A stretch of 64,000 bases of DNA from Streptomyces sp. NBC_01217 (GCF_035994185.1 NZ_CP108538.1:4007501-4071500); one strand, 5' to 3'; numbered from the stretch's first letter, positions 52,569 through 62,141 are shown. Numbers and translations are program-made. Notes: a model not told the origin generated them from the sequence alone.

Positions 52569-53243
52569 TCATGCCGTCCTGCGGCGGCGCAGCGGTGACA
52601 GCAGCCGGTCCAGGACCACCAGCACCGCCTCCACCAGCAGGGCGAGCACGGCGACCAGCAGCGCCCCCGCGACCACCTGTGGCGTGTTGTACGTGTTGAA
52701 CCCGGCGGTGATGATCCGGCCGAGACCGCCCTGGCCGACCATCGCGGCGATCGTCGCCGTGGCGACCACCTGGACCGCGGCCGAGCGCAGCCCGGTCATG
52801 ATCATCGGGTAGGCCAGCGGGAGCTCGACCCGTACGAAGAGCTGGCCCCCGGACATCCCCATGCCCCGCGCCGCCTCTGCCACCGACCGGTCGACCTCCG
52901 TCATCCCGACGTAGGCGTTGGTGAGCAGCGGCGGCACTGCGAACAGCACCAGCGCGATGATCGTCGGCACATATCCGGTGTTGCGCAGCGGCGAGACCAT
53001 GAAGAGCGCCAGCACCGCGAAGACCGGGATCGCCCGCCCCACATTGGAGATGTTGACGGCCAGCGCGCCCCCCTTCCCGATGTGCCCGAGGTACAGCGCG
53101 ATAGGCAGGGCCACGGCGCAGGCCAGCGCGAGCGCGACGCCGCTGACGTACAGATGCTCGCCGAGCCGGTGGGCCGCCCCGCTCTCCCCCGACCAGTTGG
53201 CGCCGGTGGTGAGCCAGGTCCAGGCCTCGCCGAGAACTCCCAT
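52569..53243 (-). CDS. Quaternary-amine ABC transporter permease
   Basis: A 224-residue membrane subunit with about five helices. The inner loop is VAEAARGMGMSGGQLFVRVE, the EAA motif of OpuBB/ProW-type permeases, and GQGGLGRIITAGFNTY is also characteristic. The start ATG lies three bases after the stop of the other permease. It works with the neighbouring permease, binding protein and the divergent ATPase. Confidence 0.92.
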   Translation of the reverse strand: MGVLGEAWTWLTTGANWSGESGAAHRLGEHLYVSGVALALACAVALPIALYLGHIGKGGALAVNISNVGRAIPVFAVLALFMVSPLRNTGYVPTIIALVLFAVPPLLTNAYVGMTEVDRSVAEAARGMGMSGGQLFVRVELPLAYPMIMTGLRSAAVQVVATATIAAMVGQGGLGRIITAGFNTYNTPQVVAGALLVAVLALLVEAVLVVLDRLLSPLRRRRTA

Positions 53244-53246
53244 GGG

Positions 53247-53963
53247 TCAGACCGCCTTCGCCGTGGCGTCCGCGGCCGCGCCCGCCGGCGCGGTGCGTAT
53301 TCGGGTCCAGGGGGTCAGCAGCCTCTGGAGGCCCAGCAGCAGCAGATCCGCGACGACCGCGAGCAGTACGCACAGGACCGAGGCGGTGAGCACCTGGGCC
53401 TTGAAGAAGCTGGGCAGCGCGTCCCCTATGAGGTTGCCGAGGCCGCCTCTGCCGATGATCGATCCGACCGTCGTCAGCGCGATCGTGGAGACCGTGGCGA
53501 TGCGCACCCCGGCCATCAACGCGGGCATCGCCAGGGGGAGTTCGACCTCCCAAAGCAGCCGGAACGGCCCGTACCCCATTCCCTTCGCGGCTTCCTTCGC
53601 CTCCTGCGGAACCGCTTCGAGGCCCGCCAGGATGTTCCGTACGAGAATGGTCAGCGAATACAGCACCAGGCCGGTGACGACCAGCGCCGCGGAGAGCCCG
53701 AACAGCGGCAGCAGCAGCGAGAACATCGCGAGTGACGGCACGGTGTAGAGCACCGTCGTCAGCCCGAGGACCGGCCCGGCGAAGCGGCGGCCGCGGCGGG
53801 CGAGCAGCGCCAGCGGAAAGGCCACCAGGAGTCCGATCGCCACCGAGACGGCGGTGATCCAGATGTGCTGGACCGTGGCATCGGTCAACTCCTGGCTGCG
53901 GGAACGGAGATACTCCCCGCAGATCCAGTCGTTCGTCACCATGCAGTTCTGCGCGGCAGCCAT
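53247..53963 (-). CDS. Quaternary-amine ABC transporter permease
   Basis: A 238-residue partner permease. EAA motif EAKEAAKGMGYGPFRLLWEV, helices such as ITAVSVAIGLLVAFPLALLA and AALVVTGLVLYSLTILVRNI. The ATG at 53963 (MAAAQNCMVTNDWICGEYL) is chosen since upstream frame is not family-like. First gene of the leftward operon, divergent from the ATPase. Confidence 0.91.
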   Translation of the reverse strand: MAAAQNCMVTNDWICGEYLRSRSQELTDATVQHIWITAVSVAIGLLVAFPLALLARRGRRFAGPVLGLTTVLYTVPSLAMFSLLLPLFGLSAALVVTGLVLYSLTILVRNILAGLEAVPQEAKEAAKGMGYGPFRLLWEVELPLAMPALMAGVRIATVSTIALTTVGSIIGRGGLGNLIGDALPSFFKAQVLTASVLCVLLAVVADLLLLGLQRLLTPWTRIRTAPAGAAADATAKAV

Positions 53964-54093
53964 CCGTCCCCCCTCTCCGATTACCGACTCGTACCGATGT
54001 TCTGGTGACCCTATCCTCGACCACTGACAATCGCCGAGGACGTTGTATTCCAGCAACATGTCCTTCACAGAACACGCGCGACAATGGGGAACC

Positions 54094-55281
54094 ATGATCC
54101 GTTTCGAGCATGTCACCAAGCGGTACGCGGACGGCACGACCGCCGTCGACGACCTTTCCTTCGAGGTCGCGGAGGGTGAACTGGTCACGCTCGTCGGACC
54201 GTCGGGCTGCGGCAAGACGACCACGATGAAGATGGTGAACCGGCTGACCGAACCGACCGAGGGCCGGATATTCCTCGACGGGGACGACATATCCGCCATC
54301 GACCCCGTCCAGCTGCGCCGCCGCATCGGCTATGTGATCCAGCAGGTGGGGCTCTTCCCGCACCGTACGGTCCTGGAAAACACCGCGACGGTTCCCCATC
54401 TCCTCGGCTGGAATCGGGGAAAGGGCCGTGCACGCGCGGCGGAACTCCTCGACCTCGTCGGACTTGATCCTTCCGTTTATGGCGACCGCTATCCGGAACA
54501 GCTCTCCGGCGGTCAGCGCCAACGCGTGGGCGTGGCAAGGGCGCTGGCCGCGGACCCGCCCGTGCTGCTGATGGACGAGCCTTTCGGCGCGGTCGACCCG
54601 GTCGTGCGGGAACGCCTGCAGAACGAATTCCTGAGACTTCAGGCACAGGTCCGCAAAACGGTGCTGTTCGTCACGCACGACATCGAGGAAGCGGTCCGGC
54701 TCGGTGACCGTATCGCCGTCTACGGACAGGGCTCCATCGAGCAGTTCGACACCCCGGCGACCGTGCTCGGCGCCCCCGCCACCCCCTATGTCGCGGACTT
54801 CGTCGGCGCCGACCGCGGCCTCAAGCGGCTCTCCGTGACCCCCATCGAGGAGGGCGACCTCGACCAGCCGCCGGTCGTCCACCTCGACGACTCCCTGGCG
54901 AGGGCGACCGAGCGGCTGCGGGCCGAGGGCGCGCGCTGGGCGGTCGTGCTGGACGGCCAGGACAATCTGCACGGCTGGATCCCGGCCGACGGCTTCACCG
55001 CCGGGACGAAGGACACGGTGCGCGCCCACGCCCGCAGGATGGAGGCGTGGCTGCCCGTCGGAGCCCCGCTCAAGCAGGCGTTCGCCACCATGCTCCAGCA
55101 CGACGCGGGCTGGATCGCCGTCATCGACGAGGAGAGCACCGGCCGCTTCCTCGGCGTGCTCACCCCGGCCCGGCTCCATGAGGCGCTGCGCCGCTCGATC
55201 GACGCCGATGCCCAGGCCGTACCGCGTACCGAGGTGGCCGTCGAGACCGTGGAGAGCATCGCCAAGAGCATCGCGGGGTGA
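54094..55281 (+). CDS. Quaternary-amine ABC transporter ATPase with tandem CBS domains
   Basis: A 395-residue ATPase of the OpuCA/ProV type. Walker A GPSGCGKTT, Q-loop IQQVGLFPHRT, signature LSGGQRQRVGVARALAADPP, Walker B LLMDEPFGAVDP and switch His in FVTHDIEEAVR. The C-terminal third holds two CBS motifs (VVHLDDSLARATERLRAEGA, LKQAFATMLQHDAGWIAVID), which sense ionic strength in OpuA-type systems. GGGGA precedes the ATG. Confidence 0.93.
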   Translation: MIRFEHVTKRYADGTTAVDDLSFEVAEGELVTLVGPSGCGKTTTMKMVNRLTEPTEGRIFLDGDDISAIDPVQLRRRIGYVIQQVGLFPHRTVLENTATVPHLLGWNRGKGRARAAELLDLVGLDPSVYGDRYPEQLSGGQRQRVGVARALAADPPVLLMDEPFGAVDPVVRERLQNEFLRLQAQVRKTVLFVTHDIEEAVRLGDRIAVYGQGSIEQFDTPATVLGAPATPYVADFVGADRGLKRLSVTPIEEGDLDQPPVVHLDDSLARATERLRAEGARWAVVLDGQDNLHGWIPADGFTAGTKDTVRAHARRMEAWLPVGAPLKQAFATMLQHDAGWIAVIDEESTGRFLGVLTPARLHEALRRSIDADAQAVPRTEVAVETVESIAKSIAG

Positions 55282-55296
55282 GCCGCCGGCCCGGGG

Positions 55297-56418
55297 TCAG
55301 TTCTCGCTGAGCCGGCTGCTCATCCAGTCCAGCGCCGAAGGGATCTCCCGGCGCCAGGTGTTGAAGTTGTGCCCGCCGCTGTCGAGCACGATCGAGGAGA
55401 CCCGGGAGGGCGGCTTCACCTTGTCGATGAACTGCCGCGTGGTGCGGTAGTTCCCCTCGCCCTGCCTGGAGGTCGTGACGAGGAAGGAGGAGTCGGGCTG
55501 CGGCAGATTGTCCAGGCTCCACATCAGATCGGAGCGGTCGCGCGCCCCCTGGTCTCCATGGAAGAGGTCACCGGTCGTCGGGTCCTCGGCCGCCTTGTAG
55601 TACGCGGAGAGCCCCGCGCTCGCGGCGAACCGGTCCGGGTGGTGGAGCCCGATCTTCAGCGCGCAGTAACCACCGGTTGAATTGCCCATGATGCCCCAGT
55701 TGCGGGCCAGGGTGCCGACCCGGTACGCGTCCGAGACCGCCCGCGGCAGATCCTCGGCGAAGAAGGTCTCGGTCTGCGGCCCGCCCTTTATGTCCACACA
55801 CTCGGTGTCCCTGGGCGGCGCCACCGTGGGCCGCAGCATCACCAGGATCATCGGCTGCGCCCGGCCGGCCTTCACCCGTTCATGCGCCGTTCGCGGGTAC
55901 TTGAGACCCTGCAGAAGGTTCTCCGCGACGCCTGGGTACCCGGTGAGGACGACGACCGCGGGGAACTTCCGGCGGGCGAAGGCCGGCTGGAAGTACTCCG
56001 GCGGGAGATACACGTACGCCGAACTCTCGATCTTCGACTGCCGGCCCGCGATCACGACCTTGTCGATCCGGCCGCCCGTCGTCGGCCGCGAACCGCCCGG
56101 CACGTCCGGCCGTTGGATCCCGACCCGCACGATGTTCCCCGATGCCGGTGCTCCGGCCGCGTGGTCCGTGACCACGCCCAGATCCTGCTTCCGGCCGAAG
56201 AGATCGGCCCAGGAGCCGTAGAAGAGGAAGGAGTTGTTGGCCACCAGAGCGACGCAGACGAACACCGTCACCTGGGTCGCCAGCAGCAGGCCGACCCTGC
56301 CGAGCACCGCGGACACGCTGCGCCGGGCCAGGCGTGGCCAGAGCCAGACCGTGGCGGCGAAGAACACCACGGCCAGCACGATGGCCAGGGCCAGAAATAT
56401 CTTGCTGGTAAGACCCAT
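55297..56418 (-). CDS. Membrane-anchored alpha/beta-hydrolase esterase (mycolyltransferase-like fold)
   Basis: A 373-residue protein. Two N-terminal helices (MGLTSKIFLALAIVLAVVFF, VGLLLATQVTVFVCVALVAN) anchor an outward-facing hydrolase domain. Ser nucleophile in GIMGNSTGGYCALK, with YLPPEYFQPAFARRKFPAVV and the late GGHNFNTWRREIPSAL His-containing region. It resembles esterase-D/antigen-85 family enzymes. Substrate unknown. Confidence 0.88.
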   Translation of the reverse strand: MGLTSKIFLALAIVLAVVFFAATVWLWPRLARRSVSAVLGRVGLLLATQVTVFVCVALVANNSFLFYGSWADLFGRKQDLGVVTDHAAGAPASGNIVRVGIQRPDVPGGSRPTTGGRIDKVVIAGRQSKIESSAYVYLPPEYFQPAFARRKFPAVVVLTGYPGVAENLLQGLKYPRTAHERVKAGRAQPMILVMLRPTVAPPRDTECVDIKGGPQTETFFAEDLPRAVSDAYRVGTLARNWGIMGNSTGGYCALKIGLHHPDRFAASAGLSAYYKAAEDPTTGDLFHGDQGARDRSDLMWSLDNLPQPDSSFLVTTSRQGEGNYRTTRQFIDKVKPPSRVSSIVLDSGGHNFNTWRREIPSALDWMSSRLSEN

Positions 56419-56557
56419 GCGGGGTGAGCTTTCTCGTCGGGAATTTTCCGGCCGGCGGGTGAACCCTCGCCGTGGAAGCCTCGTCCTACAGATCGCACAT
56501 CGTCCGGAAGGCCTCGGCCGAAGGACTCAAAAATCTCTCGCGGAGCCACGGGAAGCG

Positions 56558-58399
56558 ATGTCTGTCACGCTAGATGGGGATAAATCGGGATCGGTTCCGA
56601 GTCCGGTACGCAAGTTCGTACGCGGACCGCGCCCCGAATCCGTACCGACGCTGGTCGGTACCGCCTGCACCGTCGTCGGCCTGATCGATGTCGCCGCGGG
56701 TGTCTTCCCGCGCTTCCGGCACAGCCGGATGCACACCCTCGCCGAGGTGCTCCCCGGCGCCCTCGGGCCGTTCGCCGCCGCCCTCTCCCTGAGCACGGGC
56801 GTCCTGCTGCTGCTCCTCGCCCACGGCCTCAAGCGGCGCAAGCGGCGGGCCTGGCGGGCGGCCGTCGTCCTGCTCCCGGCCGGTGCGCTGGCGCAGTTCG
56901 TCTACCGGCACTCGGTCATCGGCACGCTCGTCTCGCTGGCCCTCTGCCTGCTGCTGATCCGCCACCGCACCGAGTTCGCCGCGCTCCCCGACCCCAGGAG
57001 CCGCTGGCGGGCGCTGGCCAACTTCGTGCTCCTCGGCGCGGGTTCGCTCGGCCTCGGCCTGATCATCACCAGCGTCCACCCCGGCCGGGTCGTGGGGAGC
57101 CCCAGCATCGCCGACCGCCTCCAGCACGTGCTGTACGGGCTGTTCGGCTTCGAGGGTCCTGTCGAGTACGCCGGGGTCACCTCCTGGACCGTGGCGTGCT
57201 CCCTCGGCGCCCTCGGTCTGCTGACCGCCGTCACCACCATCTACCTCGCCTTCCGGCCCGAGCACCCGGCCGCCCGCCTCACCGAGGACGACGAGGCCCG
57301 GCTGCGCGCCCTGCTGGCCAGGCACGGCGGCCGCGACTCGCTCGGCCACTTCGCGCTCCGCCGCGACAAGGCCGTCGTCTTCTCCCCCAGCGGCAAGGCC
57401 GCCGTCTGCTACCGGGTCGTGTCCGGGGTGATGCTGGCCAGCGGCGACCCGATCGGCGACGTGGAGGCCTGGCCCGGCGCCATCGAGCGCTTCATGGACG
57501 AGGCCAGGGCCCACTCCTGGACCCCCGCCGTCATGGGCTGCAGCGAGACCGGCGGTGAGGTCTGGACCCGCGAGACCGGACTTGACGCGCTGGAGCTCGG
57601 CGACGAGGCGGTGGTGGATGTCGCGGATTTCTCACTCGCCGGGCGCGCGATGCGCAACGTACGCCAGATGGTGAAGCGCATTGAACGCCTCGGCTACGAG
57701 ACCCGGGTCCGGCGCGTCAGCGACATCGGCGAGGCCGAGCTGGCCCGCATACGTCGCGCCGCCGCAGACTGGCGCGGCACCGACAACGAGCGCGGCTTCT
57801 CCATGGCGCTCGGCCGCATCGGCGACCCGGCCGACGGGGACTGCGTGATAGCCACCGCCCACAAGGCCGACGAACACACCGCCGACTCCCCCCACGGCAA
57901 CCTGAAGGCCGTACTCCACTTCGTCCCGTGGGGCACGGACGGCATGTCACTCGATCTGATGCGCCGCGACCGCTCCGCCGACCCCGGCATGAACGAACTG
58001 CTGATCGTCGCCGCCCTGCAGGACGCCTCCCGGCTCTCCGTGGAACACGTCTCGCTGAACTTCGCGATGTTCCGCTCGGCGCTCGCCCGCGGCGAGAAGC
58101 TGGGCGCGGGACCGGTGCTGAGGACCTGGCGCGGACTGCTGATCTTCCTCTCCCGCTGGTTCCAGATCGAGTCGCTGTACAAGTTCAACGCCAAGTTCCG
58201 GCCCCGCTGGGAGCCCCGTTTCGTCGTCTACCGCACCGCCCGCGACCTGCCCCGGATATCCTTCGCGGCCATGCAGGCCGAGGGCTTCGTGAACCTCGCG
58301 CTGCCCGGCCGCCTCGCCCGCCGGTTCCCGGGCCGCCGGCCGCTGCCCTGCGCCCACGCCCCGGCGCCGGGCCAGGAGCACCACGCCCGCGCGGCGTAG
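56558..58399 (+). CDS. Phosphatidylglycerol lysyltransferase-like protein (MprF C-terminal / DUF2156)
   Basis: A 613-residue membrane protein. About six N-terminal helices (TLVGTACTVVGLIDVAAGVF, LSLSTGVLLLLLAHGL, LALCLLLIRHR, NFVLLGAGSLGLGLIITSVH) are followed by a duplicated GNAT-like DUF2156 catalytic domain (LGHFALRRDKAVVFSPSGKA, MGCSETGGEVWTRETGLDAL, MSLDLMRRDRSADPGMNELL). Likely aminoacylates a membrane lipid or is a lysyl-tRNA-dependent transferase. Start ATG follows GGAAG. Confidence 0.85.
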   Translation: MSVTLDGDKSGSVPSPVRKFVRGPRPESVPTLVGTACTVVGLIDVAAGVFPRFRHSRMHTLAEVLPGALGPFAAALSLSTGVLLLLLAHGLKRRKRRAWRAAVVLLPAGALAQFVYRHSVIGTLVSLALCLLLIRHRTEFAALPDPRSRWRALANFVLLGAGSLGLGLIITSVHPGRVVGSPSIADRLQHVLYGLFGFEGPVEYAGVTSWTVACSLGALGLLTAVTTIYLAFRPEHPAARLTEDDEARLRALLARHGGRDSLGHFALRRDKAVVFSPSGKAAVCYRVVSGVMLASGDPIGDVEAWPGAIERFMDEARAHSWTPAVMGCSETGGEVWTRETGLDALELGDEAVVDVADFSLAGRAMRNVRQMVKRIERLGYETRVRRVSDIGEAELARIRRAAADWRGTDNERGFSMALGRIGDPADGDCVIATAHKADEHTADSPHGNLKAVLHFVPWGTDGMSLDLMRRDRSADPGMNELLIVAALQDASRLSVEHVSLNFAMFRSALARGEKLGAGPVLRTWRGLLIFLSRWFQIESLYKFNAKFRPRWEPRFVVYRTARDLPRISFAAMQAEGFVNLALPGRLARRFPGRRPLPCAHAPAPGQEHHARAA

Positions 58400-58429
58400 C
58401 CGCACGCCGTACGGGCCTACGCTGGTCGC

Positions 58430-59290
58430 ATGAGTACGTTGCGTGGACGAGGCACGGTCCGAGGACTGCCGGAGTGGGACCGCTGCGCGGTCATGGGTGT
58501 CGTCAATGTGACCCCGGACTCCTTCTCCGACGGGGGCCGCTGGTTCGACACCACGGCCGCGATCAAGCACGGCCTCGACCTGGTCGCCGAGGGCGCCGAC
58601 CTGATCGACGTCGGTGGCGAGTCGACCCGCCCCGGCGCCAGCCGGGTGGACGCGTCGGAGGAGCTGCGGCGCGTGGTCCCGGTGGTCAGGGGCCTGGCAT
58701 CCGAAGGGGTCACGGTCTCCGTGGACACCATGCGGGCCCGTGTCGCCGAGGAGTCGGTCGCGGCCGGAGCCGCCCTGGTCAACGACGTGAGCGGCGGCCT
58801 CGCCGACCCGGACATGGTCGGGGTCGTCGCCGCGGCCGGCGCACCGTTCGTCGTGATGCACTGGCGCGGCTTCAGCGAGTCCATGAACAGCCGCGCGGTG
58901 TACGAGGACGTCGTCGCCGAGGTCGCCCGGGAACTGCGGGAGCGGATGGACGCCGTGATCGCGGGCGGTGTCGCCCCGGAACGGATCGTGATCGACCCCG
59001 GTCTCGGCTTCGCCAAGGACGCCGCGCACGACCTGGCTCTCGTCGCCCACCTCGACGAGCTGCGCGCCCTGGGCCGCCCGCTGCTGGTCGCCGCCTCCCG
59101 CAAGCGCTTCCTCGGCCATGTGCTGGCGGGCGAGGGCGCACCGCCGCCGCCCGCCCGCGAACGCGACGCCGCCACCGCGGCGATCTCCGCGCTCTCCGCC
59201 GCCGCCGGGGCCTGGGCCGTCCGGGTCCACGAGGTCCGGGCCACGGCCGACGCCGTACGGGTCGCCCGCGCCGTCGAGGGAGCCGCGTGA
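58430..59290 (+). CDS. folP: Dihydropteroate synthase
   Basis: A 286-residue folate enzyme, joining pABA and the pterin diphosphate. Signature MGVVNVTPDSFSDGGRWFDT, GADLIDVGGESTRPGAS, IVIDPGLGFAKDAAHDLAL and VAASRKRFLGHVLAG. The stop overlaps the next gene's GTG (GTGA), which points to an operon with the small SnoaL-like protein. Confidence 0.96.
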   Translation: MSTLRGRGTVRGLPEWDRCAVMGVVNVTPDSFSDGGRWFDTTAAIKHGLDLVAEGADLIDVGGESTRPGASRVDASEELRRVVPVVRGLASEGVTVSVDTMRARVAEESVAAGAALVNDVSGGLADPDMVGVVAAAGAPFVVMHWRGFSESMNSRAVYEDVVAEVARELRERMDAVIAGGVAPERIVIDPGLGFAKDAAHDLALVAHLDELRALGRPLLVAASRKRFLGHVLAGEGAPPPPARERDAATAAISALSAAAGAWAVRVHEVRATADAVRVARAVEGAA

Positions 59291-59769
59291 GCGGGCCGCG
59301 CGACGAGCACGCGGAGGCCGCCGCCGACATCGCGGCCGTCGAGCAGGCCAACACCGCCTTCTACGAGGCGATGGAGCGCGGCGACTTCGAGGAGCTCTCC
59401 GGGCTCTGGCTGCCGGGCGAGGATCTCACCGTCTCCTGCGTCCACCCCGGCTGGCCGGTGCTCACCGGACGCGGCGAGGTGCTGCGCAGCTATGCCCTGA
59501 TCATGGCGAACACCGAGTACATCCAGTTCTTCCTGACCGATGTCGGGGTCTCGATGACCGGCGACACGGCCCTGGTGACCTGCACGGAGAACATCCTCAG
59601 CGGCGGCCCCGCGGAGGACGGCAACGCGCTCGGACCGCTGGTCGGCCAACTCGTGGTCGCCACCAATGTGTTCCGGCGCACCCCGGACGGCTGGAAGCTC
59701 TGGTCCCACCACGGCTCGCCCGTCCTGACCGAATCCGGCGAGGACGAGGACGAGGACTCCTCCTCCTGA
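59287..59769 (+). CDS. SnoaL/NTF2-like small protein
   Basis: A 160-residue protein with an NTF2-like fold (IAAVEQANTAFYEAMERGDF, ELSGLWLPGEDLTVSCVHPG, TGDTALVTCTENILSGGP). C-terminus is acidic (SGEDEDEDSSS). Function unknown; SnoaL-like proteins bind or isomerise small ligands. It is translationally coupled to folP. Confidence 0.83.
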   Translation: MSGPRDEHAEAAADIAAVEQANTAFYEAMERGDFEELSGLWLPGEDLTVSCVHPGWPVLTGRGEVLRSYALIMANTEYIQFFLTDVGVSMTGDTALVTCTENILSGGPAEDGNALGPLVGQLVVATNVFRRTPDGWKLWSHHGSPVLTESGEDEDEDSSS

Positions 59770-59961
59770 CCGTGGCGTCCGCCCGGCGGTGGGTTGGAAT
59801 CCGGGGCCGCGGGTAGAAGCGGCTACCAGCCCCGCGAGGCCCTGTCCATAGCCCCCGCGGGCGGGCACTGTCGGTGCTCGCAGGTAGATTCGAAAGAGAG
59901 CACCCGGTCGCCCGCACGCGGCCTCGTGTCTCTACGCCCAACGACAGCAGGAGTGATTCGC

Positions 59962-60321
59962 GTGGATCGTGTCGCGCTGCGCGGCCTCAAGGCCCATGGA
60001 CACCATGGCGTCTTCCCCCGGGAACGGGAAGAGGGCCAGACGTTCATCGTGGACCTGGTGCTCGGCCTCGACACCCGCCCCGCTGCAGCCGCCGACGACC
60101 TGGCGAAGACCGTGCACTACGGCATCGTCGCGGAGGAAGTCGTCGATGTGGTGCAGGGGGAACCGGTCGATCTGATCGAAACGCTCGCGGAGCGCATCGC
60201 CCAGAAGTGCCTCAAGCACGAAGGAGTCGAGGAGGTGGAGGTGGTGGTGCACAAGCCGGACGCGCCGATCACCGTCCCCTTCGACGATGTGACCATCACC
60301 ATCACCCGGAGCCGAGTATGA
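59962..60321 (+). CDS. folB: Dihydroneopterin aldolase
   Basis: A 119-residue enzyme of pterin side-chain cleavage. Core motifs are VALRGLKAHGHHGVFPRERE, TVHYGIVAEEVVDVVQGEPV and VVVHKPDAPITVPFDDVT. The GTG at 59962 has AGGAG upstream (in caggagtgattcgc). The stop overlaps folK's ATG (ATGA). Confidence 0.94.
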   Translation: MDRVALRGLKAHGHHGVFPREREEGQTFIVDLVLGLDTRPAAAADDLAKTVHYGIVAEEVVDVVQGEPVDLIETLAERIAQKCLKHEGVEEVEVVVHKPDAPITVPFDDVTITITRSRV

Positions 60322-60929
60322 CTGCATTTTCCACCCAGGGGCAGAGCGATCCGACCGTACAGCCGGTACCCGCCTCCGTGGTCGAGCAGGTGGACGCCGC
60401 CGACATCACCCTCTCCAACCCCAAGCGCGCCGTGATCTCCCTGGGCTCCAATCTCGGCAACCGCCTGGAGACCCTGCAGGGCGCCATAGACGCGCTGGAG
60501 GACACCCCCGGCCTGCGGGTCAAGGCGGTCTCCCCGGTGTACGAGACGGAGCCCTGGGGCGTCGATCCCGGCTCCCAGCCCTCGTACTTCAACGCGGTGA
60601 TCGTCGTGAAGACGACGCTCCCCCCGTCCTCCCTCCTGGAGCGCGGCCAGGCCGTCGAAGAGGCCTTCGACCGCGTCCGTGAGGAGCGCTGGGGCCCGCG
60701 CACCATAGACGTCGACATCGTGGCGTACGCGGATGTCGTCTCCGAGGACCCGGCGCTCACCCTCCCCCATCCCCGGGCCCATGAGCGCGCCTTCGTGCTC
60801 GCCCCGTGGCACGACATCGACCCCGAGGCCCAGCTGCCCGGCGCGGGCCCCGTCGCGGAGCTGCTGGCCGGTGTCGGCCGCGAGGGCGTACGGCCCCGGG
60901 CCGATCTGGAACTCCGTCTGCCCGAGTAG
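60318..60929 (+). CDS. folK: 2-amino-4-hydroxy-6-hydroxymethyldihydropteridine pyrophosphokinase
   Basis: A 203-residue enzyme. An extra N-terminal segment of about 35 residues precedes the HPPK core: VISLGSNLGNRLETLQGAID, VYETEPWGVDPGSQPSYFNA, RWGPRTIDVDIVAYADV and PHPRAHERAFVLAPWHDI. The diphosphate-transfer Arg and Asp residues are present. Coupled to folB. Confidence 0.94.
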   Translation: MTAFSTQGQSDPTVQPVPASVVEQVDAADITLSNPKRAVISLGSNLGNRLETLQGAIDALEDTPGLRVKAVSPVYETEPWGVDPGSQPSYFNAVIVVKTTLPPSSLLERGQAVEEAFDRVREERWGPRTIDVDIVAYADVVSEDPALTLPHPRAHERAFVLAPWHDIDPEAQLPGAGPVAELLAGVGREGVRPRADLELRLPE

Positions 60930-60961
60930 TCGTTAGGCTCGACGGAAACGGATCACTGGCA

Positions 60962-60975
60962 CCACTGATCAGTGG
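60962..60975. repeat. Perfect 14-bp palindrome in DUF3180 leader
   Basis: CCACTGATCAGTGG is fully self-complementary and is flanked by repeated GGATCAC/GGCACCAC words (60949-60990). It lies 38 bases before the DUF3180 start. It may be an operator or simply duplicated sequence. Confidence 0.5.
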
Positions 60976-61012
60976 CACCACGGATCACCGGCGACGAAGG
61001 GCGGATCACTCG

Positions 61013-61498
61013 GTGAAGCAACTACGGCTCGGGGTACTGGCCGGCCTCTTCGCCGCGGCCGGGGTGGTCTCCTGGGGCGGCGCCCGTCTCTGGGACTCCC
61101 TGGGCAGTCTGCCGAGCGTTCCCCTCGCCGCGCCCATCGTGCTCGCGGTGATCGCCGCCGTCCTGTTCGCAACGGCGCTCTCCATCCGTTCCCGGCTGCG
61201 CGCCCAGCGCGAGCGCCGCCCGGGAGCCAAGGGCGTCGAACCGCTGATGGCCGCCCGCGCGGTCGTCTTCGGCCAGGCCAGCGCGCTGGTCGTCGCCCTG
61301 GTCTCCGGCATGTACGGCGGTACGGGCGTCTTCCTGCTCGGCTCCCTGGACATCCCGGCCCGCCGCGACCAGGCGATCTACGCAGGCTTCGCGGTCCTGG
61401 CCGGCATCGCCGTGGTCGCCGCGGCCCTCTGGCTGGAGCGCATCTGCAAGCTCCCGGAGGACGGGGACAACAACGACAAGAGCTCGGCGGCCGCGTAG
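61013..61498 (+). CDS. DUF3180 membrane protein
   Basis: A 161-residue protein with four helices (LGVLAGLFAAAGVVSWGGAR, LAAPIVLAVIAAVLFATAL, QASALVVALVSGMYGGTG, QAIYAGFAVLAGIAVVAAAL). Conserved in actinobacteria beside folK; function unknown. The GTG at 61013 gives the conserved N-terminus. Convergent with folE. Confidence 0.88.
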   Translation: MKQLRLGVLAGLFAAAGVVSWGGARLWDSLGSLPSVPLAAPIVLAVIAAVLFATALSIRSRLRAQRERRPGAKGVEPLMAARAVVFGQASALVVALVSGMYGGTGVFLLGSLDIPARRDQAIYAGFAVLAGIAVVAAALWLERICKLPEDGDNNDKSSAAA

Positions 61499-61535
61499 CG
61501 GTCACCGAGCTCTCCCCTCACAGCCGCTGCGGCGC

Positions 61536-62141
61536 TCAGCGCGCCATGATCAGGCTCATGGCCTCGGCGCGCGTCGCGGGGTCGCGGAGCTGTCCGCGCA
61601 CCGCCGAGGTCAGCGTCTTCGCACCGGGCTTGCGGATACCGCGCATCGACATGCACATGTGCTCGCACTCGACGACGGCGATGACCCCGCGCGGCTCCAG
61701 GATCTGCATGAGCGAATCGGCGATCTGCGTGGTGAGACGTTCCTGGACCTGCGGGCGGCGGGCGAAGACGTCCACGAGGCGGGCCAGCTTCGACAGTCCG
61801 GTGATCTTTCCGCTGGTCGCCGGGATGTACCCGACGTGTGCGACGCCCCGGAACGGCACCAGGTGGTGTTCACAGGTGCTGAACACCTCGATGTCCTTGA
61901 CCAGCACCATCTCGTCGTGGCCGAGGTCGAACGTGGTCGTCAGGACGTCCTCGGGCTCCTGGTAGAGGCCCGCGAATATCTCCCTGTACGCCCGTGCCAC
62001 CCGCCCCGGCGTCTCACGCAGTCCCTCACGGTCCGGGTCCTCGCCCACGGCGAAGAGGAGCTCGCGTATGGCCGCCTCGGCCCGCTTCTCGTCGAACTCA
62101 CCGATCGAACCCTGGCCGTCCAACGTCACCGGGTCGGTCAT
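61536..62141 (-). CDS. folE: GTP cyclohydrolase I
   Basis: A 201-residue Zn enzyme that opens the folate pathway. Zn ligands in [10 protein letters not shown] and [10 protein letters not shown]; active site [20 protein letters not shown]. The ATG at 62141 is preceded by GAGGAACGAGG and matches family length; an upstream start at 62213 is not needed. It lies between ftsH and the DUF3180 gene, and is likely transcribed with ftsH. Confidence 0.95.
   Translation of the reverse strand: MTDPVTLDGQGSIGEFDEKRAEAAIRELLFAVGEDPDREGLRETPGRVARAYREIFAGLYQEPEDVLTTTFDLGHDEMVLVKDIEVFSTCEHHLVPFRGVAHVGYIPATSGKITGLSKLARLVDVFARRPQVQERLTTQIADSLMQILEPRGVIAVVECEHMCMSMRGIRKPGAKTLTSAVRGQLRDPATRAEAMSLIMAR

Noticed and set aside
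52459..55179. A 906-residue minus-strand frame across the ABC transporter
   Set aside because: It crosses real genes in other frames on both strands, and begins inside the ATPase gene.
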